Below the pieces are notes generated by a model. That model was given only the letters and a program-made list of their open reading frames with translations, ran no database searches and was not told the origin of the DNA. Source: Fibrobacteria bacterium AD312 (GTDB lineage: Bacteria > Fibrobacterota > Fibrobacteria > Fibrobacterales > Fibrobacteraceae). Taken from it: DNA of 64,000 nucleotides. Each line of letters opens with the position of its first letter. Positions within the stretch are counted from its first letter, which is position 1. The stretch is taken from contig LIUM01000050.1 of the NCBI GenBank assembly GCA_001462345.1, positions 37,668 to 101,667 of the forward strand, read 5' to 3'. This document shows, piece by piece, positions 8,146-16,711 of the stretch. The position numbers and the translations under genes were made by a program.

Positions 8146-9756
8146 TTGAGCTTAAATTGGAGTTTAAAGTTGGCAAAGGCAAAAAAAGAAGCCCTTCAAG
8201 AGAATAAGGGTAAAATTAAAGAAAAAGCAATAGAAGTAACCCTTTGGGACGCCGCAAATAAACTGCGCGGAAGTGTAGAACCAGCTGAATATAAACATGT
8301 TGTATTAAGCCTAATATTCTTAAAATTTGCAAGCGATAAGTTTGAAAATCAGAGAGCAAAGCTCATTGCAGACGGCAAAGAAAAATACATCGAAAAACCT
8401 GAATTTTATAACATGAACAATGTGTTTTTTTTAGAAGAAATCAGTCGATGGAGTTATCTCATAAAGAAATCAAAACAGAACGATATTGCTCTCTTGATTG
8501 ATACAGCGCTCCACACCATAGAAAAGAACAACAAGGCCTTAAAAGGTGCCCTTCCAGACAATTATTTTTCTCGTTTAGGCTTAGACGTAAGTAAACTCTC
8601 TTCTTTACTCGATACCATTAATGACATTGATACAACCAAAGATCCAAAACAGGATGTGGTTGGTAAAGTCTATGAATATTTCTTGTCTAAATTCGCACTT
8701 GCAGAAGGAAAAGGAAAGGGAGAGTTCTATACTCCTAAAAGCATTGTAAACCTGATTGCTGAGATGATAGAGCCGTATAAGGGAATAATTTATGACCCTG
8801 CGTGCGGTTCGGGCGGTATGTTTGTGCAATCCATCAAGTTTATTGAAGCGCATCATGGCAACAAAAAAGAAATTTCCATTTACGGGCAGGAATACACCAA
8901 CACCACCTACAAACTGGCTAAAATGAACCTTGCCATTCGTGGCATTAGCGGTAACTTGGGAGAAAAGGCGGCAAACACCTTTTTAGATGATCAGCACAAA
9001 GACCTTAAAGCCGATTTCATTATGGCCAATCCGCCTTTTAACCAGAAAGACTGGCGAGCCGAAAATGAGCTTGTTGACGATCCGCGTTGGCGTGGGTACG
9101 ATGTGCCGCCGAAAAGCAATGCGAACTATGGCTGGATTTTAAACATGGTGAGCAAACTCAGCGAAAATGGCGTGGCGGGATTTATCCTTGCCAATGGCGC
9201 TTTGAGTGGTGGCGGAGAAGAATACAAGATACGCCGTAAGCTGATAGAGAATAATCTGGTGGAAGCGATTTTGATTTTCCCAAGTTCAATGTTTTATACC
9301 ACGGACATAAGTGTTTCGCTTTGGATAATCAATAAAAACAAAAAAGAACTAGTAAGAGCAGTAGGAAGCGAGAAGCGTCATTTCAGAAATAGAGAAAAAG
9401 AAATCTTGTTTTTTGATTTGAGAAAATCTGGAATACCCTTTGAAAAAAAGTTCGTTCAGTTTTCAGATGAAACTATCCAGCACATTGCAGGAACATTTCA
9501 CAAATGGCAACAAGCAGAAATTGAAAACGTCCCTGAATTTTGCTATTCAGCAAAAATAGATGAAATCGAAAAGAAAGATTTTTCATTGGTGCCGAGCAAA
9601 TACATTGAGTTTGTAAACCGTGATGAGAACATTGACTTTGACGAGAAAATGCAAACTCTGCAAAACGAGTTTGCCGACCTACTGAAAGCCGAAGCCCAAA
9701 GCAAAAATGATTTACTAACTGTGTTTAAGGAATTAGGTTATGAAATCAAATTATAA
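8146..9756 (+). CDS. hsdM: Type I restriction-modification DNA methyltransferase subunit M
   Basis: The 536-residue protein has the HsdM N-terminal helical domain (LWDAANKLRGSVEPAEYKHV), AdoMet motif I DPACGSGG (217-224) and catalytic motif IV NPPF (295-298) for N6-adenine methylation. With HsdS it forms the modification enzyme, and with HsdR the restriction complex. The start is uncertain: no ATG lies between the upstream in-frame stop and the conserved domain, so a TTG at 8146 is used; a later TTG at about 8170 is possible. It overlaps hsdS by 17 nt, showing translational coupling. By eye, about 8790-9290 is richer in G+C than the rest of the gene. Confidence 0.93.
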   Translation: MSLNWSLKLAKAKKEALQENKGKIKEKAIEVTLWDAANKLRGSVEPAEYKHVVLSLIFLKFASDKFENQRAKLIADGKEKYIEKPEFYNMNNVFFLEEISRWSYLIKKSKQNDIALLIDTALHTIEKNNKALKGALPDNYFSRLGLDVSKLSSLLDTINDIDTTKDPKQDVVGKVYEYFLSKFALAEGKGKGEFYTPKSIVNLIAEMIEPYKGIIYDPACGSGGMFVQSIKFIEAHHGNKKEISIYGQEYTNTTYKLAKMNLAIRGISGNLGEKAANTFLDDQHKDLKADFIMANPPFNQKDWRAENELVDDPRWRGYDVPPKSNANYGWILNMVSKLSENGVAGFILANGALSGGGEEYKIRRKLIENNLVEAILIFPSSMFYTTDISVSLWIINKNKKELVRAVGSEKRHFRNREKEILFFDLRKSGIPFEKKFVQFSDETIQHIAGTFHKWQQAEIENVPEFCYSAKIDEIEKKDFSLVPSKYIEFVNRDENIDFDEKMQTLQNEFADLLKAEAQSKNDLLTVFKELGYEIKL

Positions 9757-10870
9757 GCGGCTCGGTGCATACATAGAACCCGTCAATCAATTGAACGATG
9801 GAATGGAAGTGAACGAACTTTTAGGGATTAGCAACCAAAAGTTTTTTCAGAATTCGCACACAAATACGATTGGGATTGATTTATCGACTTATCGAATTGT
9901 AAGGACTGGACAGTTTGCTTACAACAGAGCCACAACAAGAAATGGCGATAAGATTTCCATTGCTTTAAGACAAGGCGAAGATTGTATTGTCTCACCTTCA
10001 TATAGAATATTCAAAAGTAAAGACGAAAATGTTTTGAACTCTGAATATTTAATGATGTGGTTTCGGAGACCCGAGTTTGACCGCTATGCACGATTTAAAA
10101 GTCACGGAAGTGCACATGAATTTTTTGAATGGGAAGAAATGTGTAATGTCACGCTTCCCATCCCCCACATCGACAAACAGAGGGAAATTGTAAAAGAATA
10201 CAACACTATTCAAAGCCGTATTAATTTGAATCAGCTGCTGATTCAGAAATTGGAAGAGACCGCTCAGGCGATCTATAAGCAGTGGTTTGTGGAGGGGGTT
10301 GATGATGGAATTGTATTTTTAAAAGAGTATGTCGAAACAAATCCAAAGCTCGAATTAAAAAAAGGAAATGTAGCTCCATATATTGAAATGGCTAATCTCT
10401 CTGAAATATCAATGTGCATAAATGGAAAAATAGAAAGAGGTTATCAGGGCGGTTCAAAGTTTCAAAATCATGACACTCTTCTCGCAAGAATAACACCTTG
10501 CTTAGAAAATGGAAAAACAGGTTTTGTTAATATTCTTAATGCAAATGAAATTGCTGCTGGATCGACAGAATTTATTGTAATGCGAGCAAAAAATGAGATC
10601 AGTCCTTATTGGGTTTATTGTTTGGCTAAAGATGAAGGATTTCGTACTTATGCTATAAGTAGTATGGTTGGTTCTTCAGGAAGACAAAGAGTTCACGAAA
10701 AATATCTTGAAGAATATCAACTCGCTAAAATCGATTTTTTAAAAATGGATGCATTCCACAATTGTTCTATGCCAATTTTTGAAACAGTAAAATTGAAATC
10801 ACTAGAAACCCAAAAATTGACAGAACTGAAAGATTTGCTTCTTTCAAAATTAGCGATGGTGGAGGGGTAA
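9740..10870 (+). CDS. hsdS: Type I restriction-modification specificity subunit S
   Basis: The 376-residue protein has the two-half HsdS layout. Target-recognition domain 1 spans about residues 1-150 and ends in the typical VTLPIPHIDKQREIV. The first central coiled coil follows (about 150-195, ending LEETAQAIYKQWFVE). Target-recognition domain 2 (about 205-340) includes the IARITP-like strand LLARITPCLENGKTGF, and the second coiled coil closes the protein (KLTELKDLLLSKLAMVEG). The two TRDs would each read one half of a split recognition sequence, which cannot be read from the protein. The gene is translationally coupled to hsdM and followed after 3 nt by the GHKL-nuclease gene. Confidence 0.92.
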   Translation: MKSNYKRLGAYIEPVNQLNDGMEVNELLGISNQKFFQNSHTNTIGIDLSTYRIVRTGQFAYNRATTRNGDKISIALRQGEDCIVSPSYRIFKSKDENVLNSEYLMMWFRRPEFDRYARFKSHGSAHEFFEWEEMCNVTLPIPHIDKQREIVKEYNTIQSRINLNQLLIQKLEETAQAIYKQWFVEGVDDGIVFLKEYVETNPKLELKKGNVAPYIEMANLSEISMCINGKIERGYQGGSKFQNHDTLLARITPCLENGKTGFVNILNANEIAAGSTEFIVMRAKNEISPYWVYCLAKDEGFRTYAISSMVGSSGRQRVHEKYLEEYQLAKIDFLKMDAFHNCSMPIFETVKLKSLETQKLTELKDLLLSKLAMVEG

Positions 10871-10873
10871 ATA

Positions 10874-12844
10874 ATGAGCGATACAAAATTAAAGATTAAT
10901 GCCCAATCTATTCGTACCGAGCTCAAATCATATGAGAACGACCCTCTAAAATGTCTTATCGAATATATCTGGAATTCATTTGATGCTGATGCAACAGAAA
11001 TTCATTTAAATTTCGAGCTTCCTGAAGAAGGGATTGGGTATGCCAATAATGTGTGCATTATCGACAATGGTAGGGGCTGGGATTTTAATGATGATGCTAC
11101 CACAAATAACTTCATGTCTTCTACAAAACAGCCAAGAAAAGGAAACACTCTTCCCAAAGGGCAATATGGTAGGGGGCGCTACACATTCATCTGGATAGCA
11201 GAAAAATTAACTGCATACAGTAAGGGTAAAAAATTAACGCTCCTGCATAATACTGAAATTACTAAGGAGGATTATGAATACAGTCAAAGTGGAACAAAAA
11301 TTTGCTTTGATGGCATCAAGACTTCTTTTTCAAGTCTTTTATTATCACCTAATTTACACAAACAACTTTGTTTAGAGTTTTGCTGGTTCTTGCGTGAAAG
11401 CAGTCACTATAAAATATTGATTAATAATGCCGAACTACCAATCTCAGAATTGATTAAAGATTCAAAAACCTATACCAATAATGAATTACCTGAAAAGTTA
11501 AGAAATGAAATAGATGATGCATTTAATGCAGAAATAGTTCTCTGGAACGAAAAACCATCAGAGTATTCAAAATTTTATTTTTTGACCAACACAAGTGGTG
11601 AACTTTATAAGCAAAATACTGGCTTAAACAAAAAAAGCGATCATTTCTGGCATTCTGTTTACATAAAGTCCTCATTGTTCAATTCTGTAGAAGACGTGAT
11701 AGAAGAAGATAATGATTCTAATCAGACCAATCTTTCTTTTGATGCTAAAAAAACAAAAAGAATCAAAAATCAAATCATTGAATTTTTGAAAGAAGAACTT
11801 GTAAAGCTAAGAAAGCCATATCTAATAATTCAGTCAGACCAATTACTGGAAGATCTTAAAGAAGAACAATTAATTCCAAATTTACCAGATTTTGGTATTT
11901 ACGACGAAGAATCCTATGGTGATCTAATCAAAACTATTTATACCATAACCCCTTCACTATTTGTAGGAAAAAGCAACCCAGAAAAGAAATTTATTTGCGC
12001 AACTTTTGCGGGTCTCTTGTCAACACAAGACGATATCTTAATACAAACTATTTTAGAGCAACTACAAGAATTGTCAGAGGATGAAAAAGGTGATTTAATT
12101 GAAATACTAAAAAGAACATCTCTGTCAAATGTCATTAAAACAATTAAAGAGATTGATCACAGACTTGAGGTGATTAACAAATTAAAGGTTCTTATTTCAG
12201 TGCATGAGAAAGAAACCCTGGAAGTCAAACATATACAAAAAATATTAGATGACAACTTCTGGCTCTTTGGCGAACAATTTCGGTTATTTAGTTCCACAGA
12301 AGGAGCATTAAAAAGTGTTCTCATCAAATATGCCACAGAAATTTTGGGAATAACAGATCCTGAGTTGAATAGCAATCCAAATGGAGAGGTTGATTTATTC
12401 TTAACAAAAACAGAATCAATTGGAGAAGGGATACAAAAGAATGTTATTGTTGAGATTAAAAGGGCCTCTATAAAGCTTGGCAAAGAACAATATGATCAAA
12501 TAGAAGGCTACATGGAAAAGATTATTACCCAAAATATTTGCAATGGTGAAAATCAATTCTGGGAATTCTATTTGGTTGGTAAAGACTACAATGATCATAT
12601 CGGTAACAAAATTGATTCAGCAAAAAATCATGGTCAAAAAGAACGAGGCTTGTGTTATAACATAAAAGATGGTCGAGTAAAAATCTATGTGCGGAAATGG
12701 TCAGATATCTTAGAAGCCGAGTGGGGCGCAAAAATGAAGTACCTAAAGGAAAAGTTGCAAATTCAAGCAAAGCAAGCCAAGAATTCTCCTCAAGAAATTA
12801 CTGATGATTTAATTCATAATAATTCGGTGGTACAAAATGACTAA
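10874..12844 (+). CDS. GHKL (MORC/MutL-like) ATPase fused to PD-(D/E)XK nuclease
   Basis: The 656-residue protein opens with a GHKL ATPase domain: N-box E30-x3-N34-x3-D38, G1 motif DNGRG (64-68) and G2 motif GQYGRG (96-101). A middle helical region follows. From about residue 450 there is a nuclease-like core: HIQKILDDNFWLFGEQF, GEVDLFL (D507) and VIVEIKR (E527, K529), then a Q-containing helix, the order of a PD-(D/E)XK site and reminiscent of the DUF4263/Shedu group. It sits 3 nt after hsdS and overlaps the rhuM-like gene by 8 nt, so it is part of the type I operon. GHKL ATPases resembling MutL/MORC have been described near restriction systems. An ATP-gated nuclease is inferred. Confidence 0.75.
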   Translation: MSDTKLKINAQSIRTELKSYENDPLKCLIEYIWNSFDADATEIHLNFELPEEGIGYANNVCIIDNGRGWDFNDDATTNNFMSSTKQPRKGNTLPKGQYGRGRYTFIWIAEKLTAYSKGKKLTLLHNTEITKEDYEYSQSGTKICFDGIKTSFSSLLLSPNLHKQLCLEFCWFLRESSHYKILINNAELPISELIKDSKTYTNNELPEKLRNEIDDAFNAEIVLWNEKPSEYSKFYFLTNTSGELYKQNTGLNKKSDHFWHSVYIKSSLFNSVEDVIEEDNDSNQTNLSFDAKKTKRIKNQIIEFLKEELVKLRKPYLIIQSDQLLEDLKEEQLIPNLPDFGIYDEESYGDLIKTIYTITPSLFVGKSNPEKKFICATFAGLLSTQDDILIQTILEQLQELSEDEKGDLIEILKRTSLSNVIKTIKEIDHRLEVINKLKVLISVHEKETLEVKHIQKILDDNFWLFGEQFRLFSSTEGALKSVLIKYATEILGITDPELNSNPNGEVDLFLTKTESIGEGIQKNVIVEIKRASIKLGKEQYDQIEGYMEKIITQNICNGENQFWEFYLVGKDYNDHIGNKIDSAKNHGQKERGLCYNIKDGRVKIYVRKWSDILEAEWGAKMKYLKEKLQIQAKQAKNSPQEITDDLIHNNSVVQND

Positions 12845-13847
12845 CTCCCCCATCCCCCAAAACAGTGAAATACTCATCTATCAAAACCCTGACGGGAAAA
12901 TTCAAATAGATGTCCGCCTTGAAGATGAAACAGTCTGGCTAAGCCAAGATCAGATGGCAACCCTTTTCGGCAAAGCAAAATCTACCATAAATGAACACAT
13001 TAAAAATATTTATGACGAACAAGAGCTTGAAGAATCAGCCACCATGAAGAAATTCGGAATTTCCGAATTTCAGCAAAAAACACCCAATTACTACAATCTT
13101 GATGTAATAATATCCGTCGGTTACCGTGTAAAATCTCCACAGGGGACACAATTTCGTATCTGGGCTACACAACGCTTAAAAGAATACATCATCAAAGGCT
13201 TTGCCTTGAATGATGACCGTTTTAAGTCGGGTAATTCCATGAATTATTTCGATGAATTACAGGATCGCTTGCGAGAAATACGTCTTTCCGAACGGTTTTT
13301 TTATCAGAAAATTAAAGACATTTACACCACCAGTATTGATTATGACCCCAAGGATGAGAAAACAGTTGAGTTCTTTAAAATAGTACAGAATAAGCTTCTT
13401 TGGGCTATCAGTAAGCAAACTGCAGCCGAGTTAGTGTATCGCAGAGTGGATGCCAGTTTACCACTACTTGGTATGCAATCTTATGATAAAAAGGGATTGA
13501 TTTCTGTTAAAAAGTCCGAGGTAAGCATCGCAAAGAATTATTTGAATGAAGATGAAATAAAATTACTTGGACTTTTGGTGGAGCAATATCTCGCTTTTGC
13601 CGAAACTATGGCACAGCAACGAGTGCCCATGTACATGAAAGACTGGATTCAGCGGTTAGATATTATTTTACAACTCAATGGACGAGAACTGCTCACCCAT
13701 GCGGGAAAAATAAGTCATGATGTGGCTATAGAAAAAGCCGGTATAGAATATGAAAAATTCAGAGATGCCCAAAAATCAATTGAGAAAGAACAAAGCCTCA
13801 AAGAAATAGAAGAAGATATTAAAAATTGGGGGAAGAATGAAAAATGA
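12837..13847 (+). CDS. RhuM-family protein (PF13310)
   Basis: The 336-residue protein begins with an HTH-like segment (ETVWLSQDQMATLFGKAKST followed by INEHIKNIYDE), then the central SVGYRVKSPQGTQFRIWATQ block, and a C-terminal helical part including HAGKISHDVAIEKAGIEYEKF. These are the hallmarks of the RhuM family, first named from a Salmonella pathogenicity island and frequently carried inside type I restriction loci. Biochemical function is unknown; DNA binding is suggested by the N-terminal segment. It overlaps the upstream ATPase-nuclease gene by 8 nt and the decayed paralogue downstream by 4 nt. Confidence 0.88.
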   Translation: MTNSPIPQNSEILIYQNPDGKIQIDVRLEDETVWLSQDQMATLFGKAKSTINEHIKNIYDEQELEESATMKKFGISEFQQKTPNYYNLDVIISVGYRVKSPQGTQFRIWATQRLKEYIIKGFALNDDRFKSGNSMNYFDELQDRLREIRLSERFFYQKIKDIYTTSIDYDPKDEKTVEFFKIVQNKLLWAISKQTAAELVYRRVDASLPLLGMQSYDKKGLISVKKSEVSIAKNYLNEDEIKLLGLLVEQYLAFAETMAQQRVPMYMKDWIQRLDIILQLNGRELLTHAGKISHDVAIEKAGIEYEKFRDAQKSIEKEQSLKEIEEDIKNWGKNEK

Positions 13848-14200
13848 CTAATTCCCAAAACAACAAACTCACCATAAAAGACGAATTAACAGACTTCCTG
13901 CTCTACACCAAACGGGAAGGTAAAAGTTGAATTCATCCTGCATAATGAAACAATTTGGCTGACCCAAAAAGCTATTGCAATATTATTTGGCGTACAAGTT
14001 CCTGCAATTAGCAAACATTTGGAAAACATTTATGAAAGCGGGGAACTTAATAGAGAGGCAACTATTTCCATTTTGGAAACAGTTCAAATCGAAGCTCGAA
14101 ATACGGGGTCAATAAATGTTTGAAAGATAAAGAATTCATTTCGGCCCAGCAAGCAGAAGAAAAAGCGGTTTCAGAATATGATACGGATATAAAAAACCTA
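13844..14200 (+). pseudogene. Second rhuM-like gene, frameshifted and internally deleted
   Basis: An ATG overlapping the stop of the preceding rhuM gene opens MTNSQNNKLTIKDELTDFLL and stops at 13928-13930. One base out of frame the family sequence continues (VEFILHNETIWLTQ, IAILFGVQVPAISKHLENIY) to about 14123. After a missing middle, C-terminal family sequence resumes (EFISAQQAEEKAVSEYD, about 14138-14185). The order shows a paralogue of the intact rhuM with one early frameshift and loss of the central GYRV block. It is unlikely to make a functional protein. Confidence 0.75.
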
Positions 14201-14228
14201 TATTGCATAATATCTCTATGTAATAATT

Positions 14229-14387
14229 TTTACGGAGCAAGATTTGGAAAAAACTTATATAGCAAATCGTCTTGAAATGGTTTTAGGTGTACCAGCAAAA
14301 TTTTGGATAAATCTTGAAGCAATTTATAGAGAAAAGCTTCTACTTATAGAACAAGAAAACCAATTGTCCGCTGATATTCGACAATAA
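14229..14387 (+). pseudogene. HigA-type antitoxin C-terminal relic
   Basis: An open stretch reads TEQDLEKTYIANRLEMVLG, VPAKFWINLEAIYREKLLLI and ends in a stop at 14385-14387. This is the C-terminal half of the XRE-family HigA antitoxins, where a NRLExxLGVPxxFWxNLExxYRE pattern is typical. No N-terminal HTH part or partner toxin is present, so it is a remnant. Confidence 0.7.
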
Positions 14388-14527
14388 GAAAATGTTTTTT
14401 CTCATATAGGGGTAAGAATAATGACTCAACAGAAATTCAATAAAATCTTCTGGAAACAGATGAATATGTGAACATTAATAAAAAAATAATACTTTTATTC
14501 TGTATGAAATGAAAAAGGTTCTACTTA

Positions 14528-15505
14528 ATGAGTAAAGTAAAAATTCTCTACACTTCTGCTTTAAATTCCAATGGGAATCTAGTTACAGCCTTGAATGCCG
14601 AAAAGGGCAATGTTTTCACGTGTCCAATTTGCAAGGGGCAAATGAATCTCCGAAAAAGTGAAAGGGAAGGGCCAGGAAGTCGTCGCCCTCATTTTGCTCA
14701 TAAAGCACTTTCACCAAATTGTACCCCCGAAGGGCTTTTACATCATTCATTCAAAATGATGTTTGCCGATATTTTAAAGAAATATATTGAAAATGGTAAG
14801 CCTTTTCCATTCAAAAAAAAGTGTGACTATTGTGGTAAAGAGCATTGTTGGGACTTACTAAAAAGAGCAAGGGATGTTAAAATTGAAATGGATCTTGGGT
14901 CATGTAGACCTGATATTATGTTACTAAACGGAAATGGAAATCCTTATTTAGCGATTGAAGTTGTAGTATCTCATTCTCCTGAAGAAGAGGTTCTTGAGTA
15001 TTACAGAAAGAATAAAATAGTACTTTTCCAAATTAATCTTTCAACAGAAGCTGATTTGAATAAAATATGTGAACGAGCTTCAAAACCAGATGTGTTTACG
15101 TTCTGTACAAATCCAAGATGTTCAAAATGTGGCTTTTTTATGGATAAACGCCTTTTAGCAGTTTGGACATCGGAATGTTATAGATGTCGATCTCCAATGA
15201 ATATTGCAATAACAATGACAGAAAAGAATCTTATTTCTGGAGAATTACCAAGCGAAAAAATGCCAAAATATTTTTTAGAAAAAGAAATTCAAATGGCGAA
15301 AGCAAATGGAGTTTTTATTCGCAAGCATTATAGTAAAACTATGGATTGTTCTTACAATGCTTGCACATGTCAACGCTGTGGCGCTTTTCTTGGTGAACAT
15401 TATATGATTGATGAAATAATGAATGTGGTTTATGCATATCAGGGTGGCAATAAAGACGTTTTAAAGCTTATAGATATTGAATATTTCTGCCCAAGGTGTG
15501 AATGA
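14528..15505 (+). CDS. CoiA-like nuclease with multiple zinc ribbons
   Basis: The 325-residue protein starts with a CPICKGQM zinc knuckle and the RPHFAHK motif typical of CoiA-like proteins. A PD-(D/E)XK-like core follows: RPDIMLLNGNGNPYLAIEVV, with D before the first strand and E in the second. Further CxxC pairs (CDYCGKEHC, CSKCGF, CYRC, CQRCGAF, CPRC) make at least three more metal sites. CoiA in Gram-positive bacteria acts on incoming DNA during transformation, but here the gene sits inside a restriction island, so a defensive nuclease is equally likely. It has its own upstream gap of about 130 nt and is followed by the TAC promoter. Confidence 0.7.
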   Translation: MSKVKILYTSALNSNGNLVTALNAEKGNVFTCPICKGQMNLRKSEREGPGSRRPHFAHKALSPNCTPEGLLHHSFKMMFADILKKYIENGKPFPFKKKCDYCGKEHCWDLLKRARDVKIEMDLGSCRPDIMLLNGNGNPYLAIEVVVSHSPEEEVLEYYRKNKIVLFQINLSTEADLNKICERASKPDVFTFCTNPRCSKCGFFMDKRLLAVWTSECYRCRSPMNIAITMTEKNLISGELPSEKMPKYFLEKEIQMAKANGVFIRKHYSKTMDCSYNACTCQRCGAFLGEHYMIDEIMNVVYAYQGGNKDVLKLIDIEYFCPRCE

Positions 15506-15671
15506 AAAGGTGTTATGATTTCTAGGTTTTTAGCATATCTTTCTAATGATATCATGAAGGCCGCTTATTCCACAAAAGCTGGATGACAAAACATCTAAAA
15601 CTTCTTGATTGTACCCCAAATCACATAAATCTTCGAAAAATCGCCAAAATCAGCACTATGTATTTTATCTC

Positions 15672-15706
15672 TTGTCTAAATATAGCATATATGCTATATT
15701 TCGTAT
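15672..15706 (+). promoter_or_regulatory. Promoter and 24-bp palindromic operator of the TAC operon
   Basis: TTGTCT (15672-15677), a 17-nt spacer and TATATT (15695-15700) form the promoter. A perfect 24-bp palindrome (15678-15701, central GCATATATGC) fills the spacer and the -10 box exactly. Binding by the antitoxin would block RNA polymerase. The expected transcription start is at the ATG of the toxin (15707). Confidence 0.75.
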
Positions 15707-16117
15707 ATGGAATTCATCTTTTTCCCCGATACGCAACCTTTTGACCCCGATAAATCGGAAGCCAAGGATGAGGTTGGTGATGTTGGGAAAGAAATCAAGG
15801 ATTTATATAGGCATAGATCAGATTTGTACCTTCGAGTAAAAAGTTTTTTGAAAACCTTAAAAAAAGTGACTGATATTGCACCGTATTTACAAAATGAGCA
15901 AATTTTCAAATTTCCACAAAAGTATGATGGTCTCTATGAAATGCGAATTCCTAAGCAGGGAAAAGGTGGCGTTTTTAGAATTTACTTTTGTTTTTCGAAG
16001 ACCGATTTGCAAACATTAATTCTACTCTGTGCAGAATTAAAGCACAAGAAAAAAACGATGAAATTAGATAGTGCATTGAAAAAATTAAAACAATATAAAG
16101 ATGATGAAAATAAATGA
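15707..16117 (+). CDS. higB: HigB/Gp49-like RelE-superfamily toxin
   Basis: The 136-residue basic protein matches the Gp49/HigB toxin family: FLKTLKKVTDIAPYLQNEQI, then KYDGLYEMRIPKQGKGGVFR with the typical LYEMR strand, then the YFCF strand and KHKKKTMKLDSALKK near the end. RelE-fold toxins of this group cleave mRNA on the ribosome. The gene is first in the order toxin-antitoxin-chaperone. No ribosome binding site is present and the promoter places the transcript start at or next to the ATG, so translation is probably leaderless. Its stop overlaps an in-frame ATG of the next gene. Confidence 0.82.
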   Translation: MEFIFFPDTQPFDPDKSEAKDEVGDVGKEIKDLYRHRSDLYLRVKSFLKTLKKVTDIAPYLQNEQIFKFPQKYDGLYEMRIPKQGKGGVFRIYFCFSKTDLQTLILLCAELKHKKKTMKLDSALKKLKQYKDDENK

Positions 16118-16125
16118 GGTATACT

Positions 16126-16698
16126 ATGAAGAACAATGAAGTTTTGGATTACATGGAATCTTTAGAAAAAGAAGACAAACATCTTGGTTTGTTTGTAAAA
16201 ATGTATGAGGCTCTTTCTTCGTTCCTTACTGATTTTGATTTTTTGAAAGATTCTAAGGGTTTGACTCAGAAAGATGTTGCCGATAAAATGGAAACCACAC
16301 AAAGTGCAATTTCTCGCATTGCATCGATGAAGACAAATCCATCTTACAAACAGTTGCAAAAGATGGCAGAAGCTGTTGGGGGTGAACTGCTCATCACTCC
16401 AATGAAAGATATGACTGTTCAAGTCCCTTACGACTTGCAGAATACGGTGCGAGATTTGGCCAAGGGCGAAAACAAAACCACGAATGAATATCTTGATGAA
16501 GTGATCAGAGATTCTATTCAGTCGGAATTTAAATGGTATGCAAGGCAAACTTTTGAAGTGAATAAAGTTTGTGAGTGTCCTACAGCGAATGGCATTGGTT
16601 TGCGTGATTTTTGGTCTAATTCATCAAAATCCTCTTTAAATTTTGGGGAAATTAAGAAAAAAACTATAAGGTTTGAATCACAAGCAATGGCGGTGTAA
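16126..16698 (+). CDS. higA: Composite antitoxin: XRE HTH plus RHH-like segment and C-terminal extension
   Basis: The start at 16126 is preferred over 16114 because GAGG lies 6 nt before it. The 190-residue protein has an XRE HTH at about residues 45-85 (LTQKDVADKMETTQSAIS). A second segment at about 97-133, MTVQVPYDLQ then AKGENKTTNEYLDEVIRDSI, reads like a ribbon-helix-helix unit. A tail of about 50 residues follows (YARQTFEVN, CECPTANGIGLRDFWSN). In SecB-dependent TAC systems the antitoxin carries a C-terminal chaperone-addiction extension; this tail is the candidate. It should neutralise the toxin and repress the palindromic promoter. Confidence 0.8.
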   Translation: MKNNEVLDYMESLEKEDKHLGLFVKMYEALSSFLTDFDFLKDSKGLTQKDVADKMETTQSAISRIASMKTNPSYKQLQKMAEAVGGELLITPMKDMTVQVPYDLQNTVRDLAKGENKTTNEYLDEVIRDSIQSEFKWYARQTFEVNKVCECPTANGIGLRDFWSNSSKSSLNFGEIKKKTIRFESQAMAV

Positions 16699-16711
16699 AA
16701 CGAGGTGATGT

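Noticed and set aside
12157..12770. Three minus-strand frames inside the ATPase-nuclease gene
   Set aside because: They are shadows of a gene with clear GHKL and nuclease motifs on the plus strand.
15609..15839. Plus-strand 76-codon frame before the toxin gene
   Set aside because: It crosses the promoter palindrome and overlaps the toxin in another frame, without a ribosome site or family pattern.
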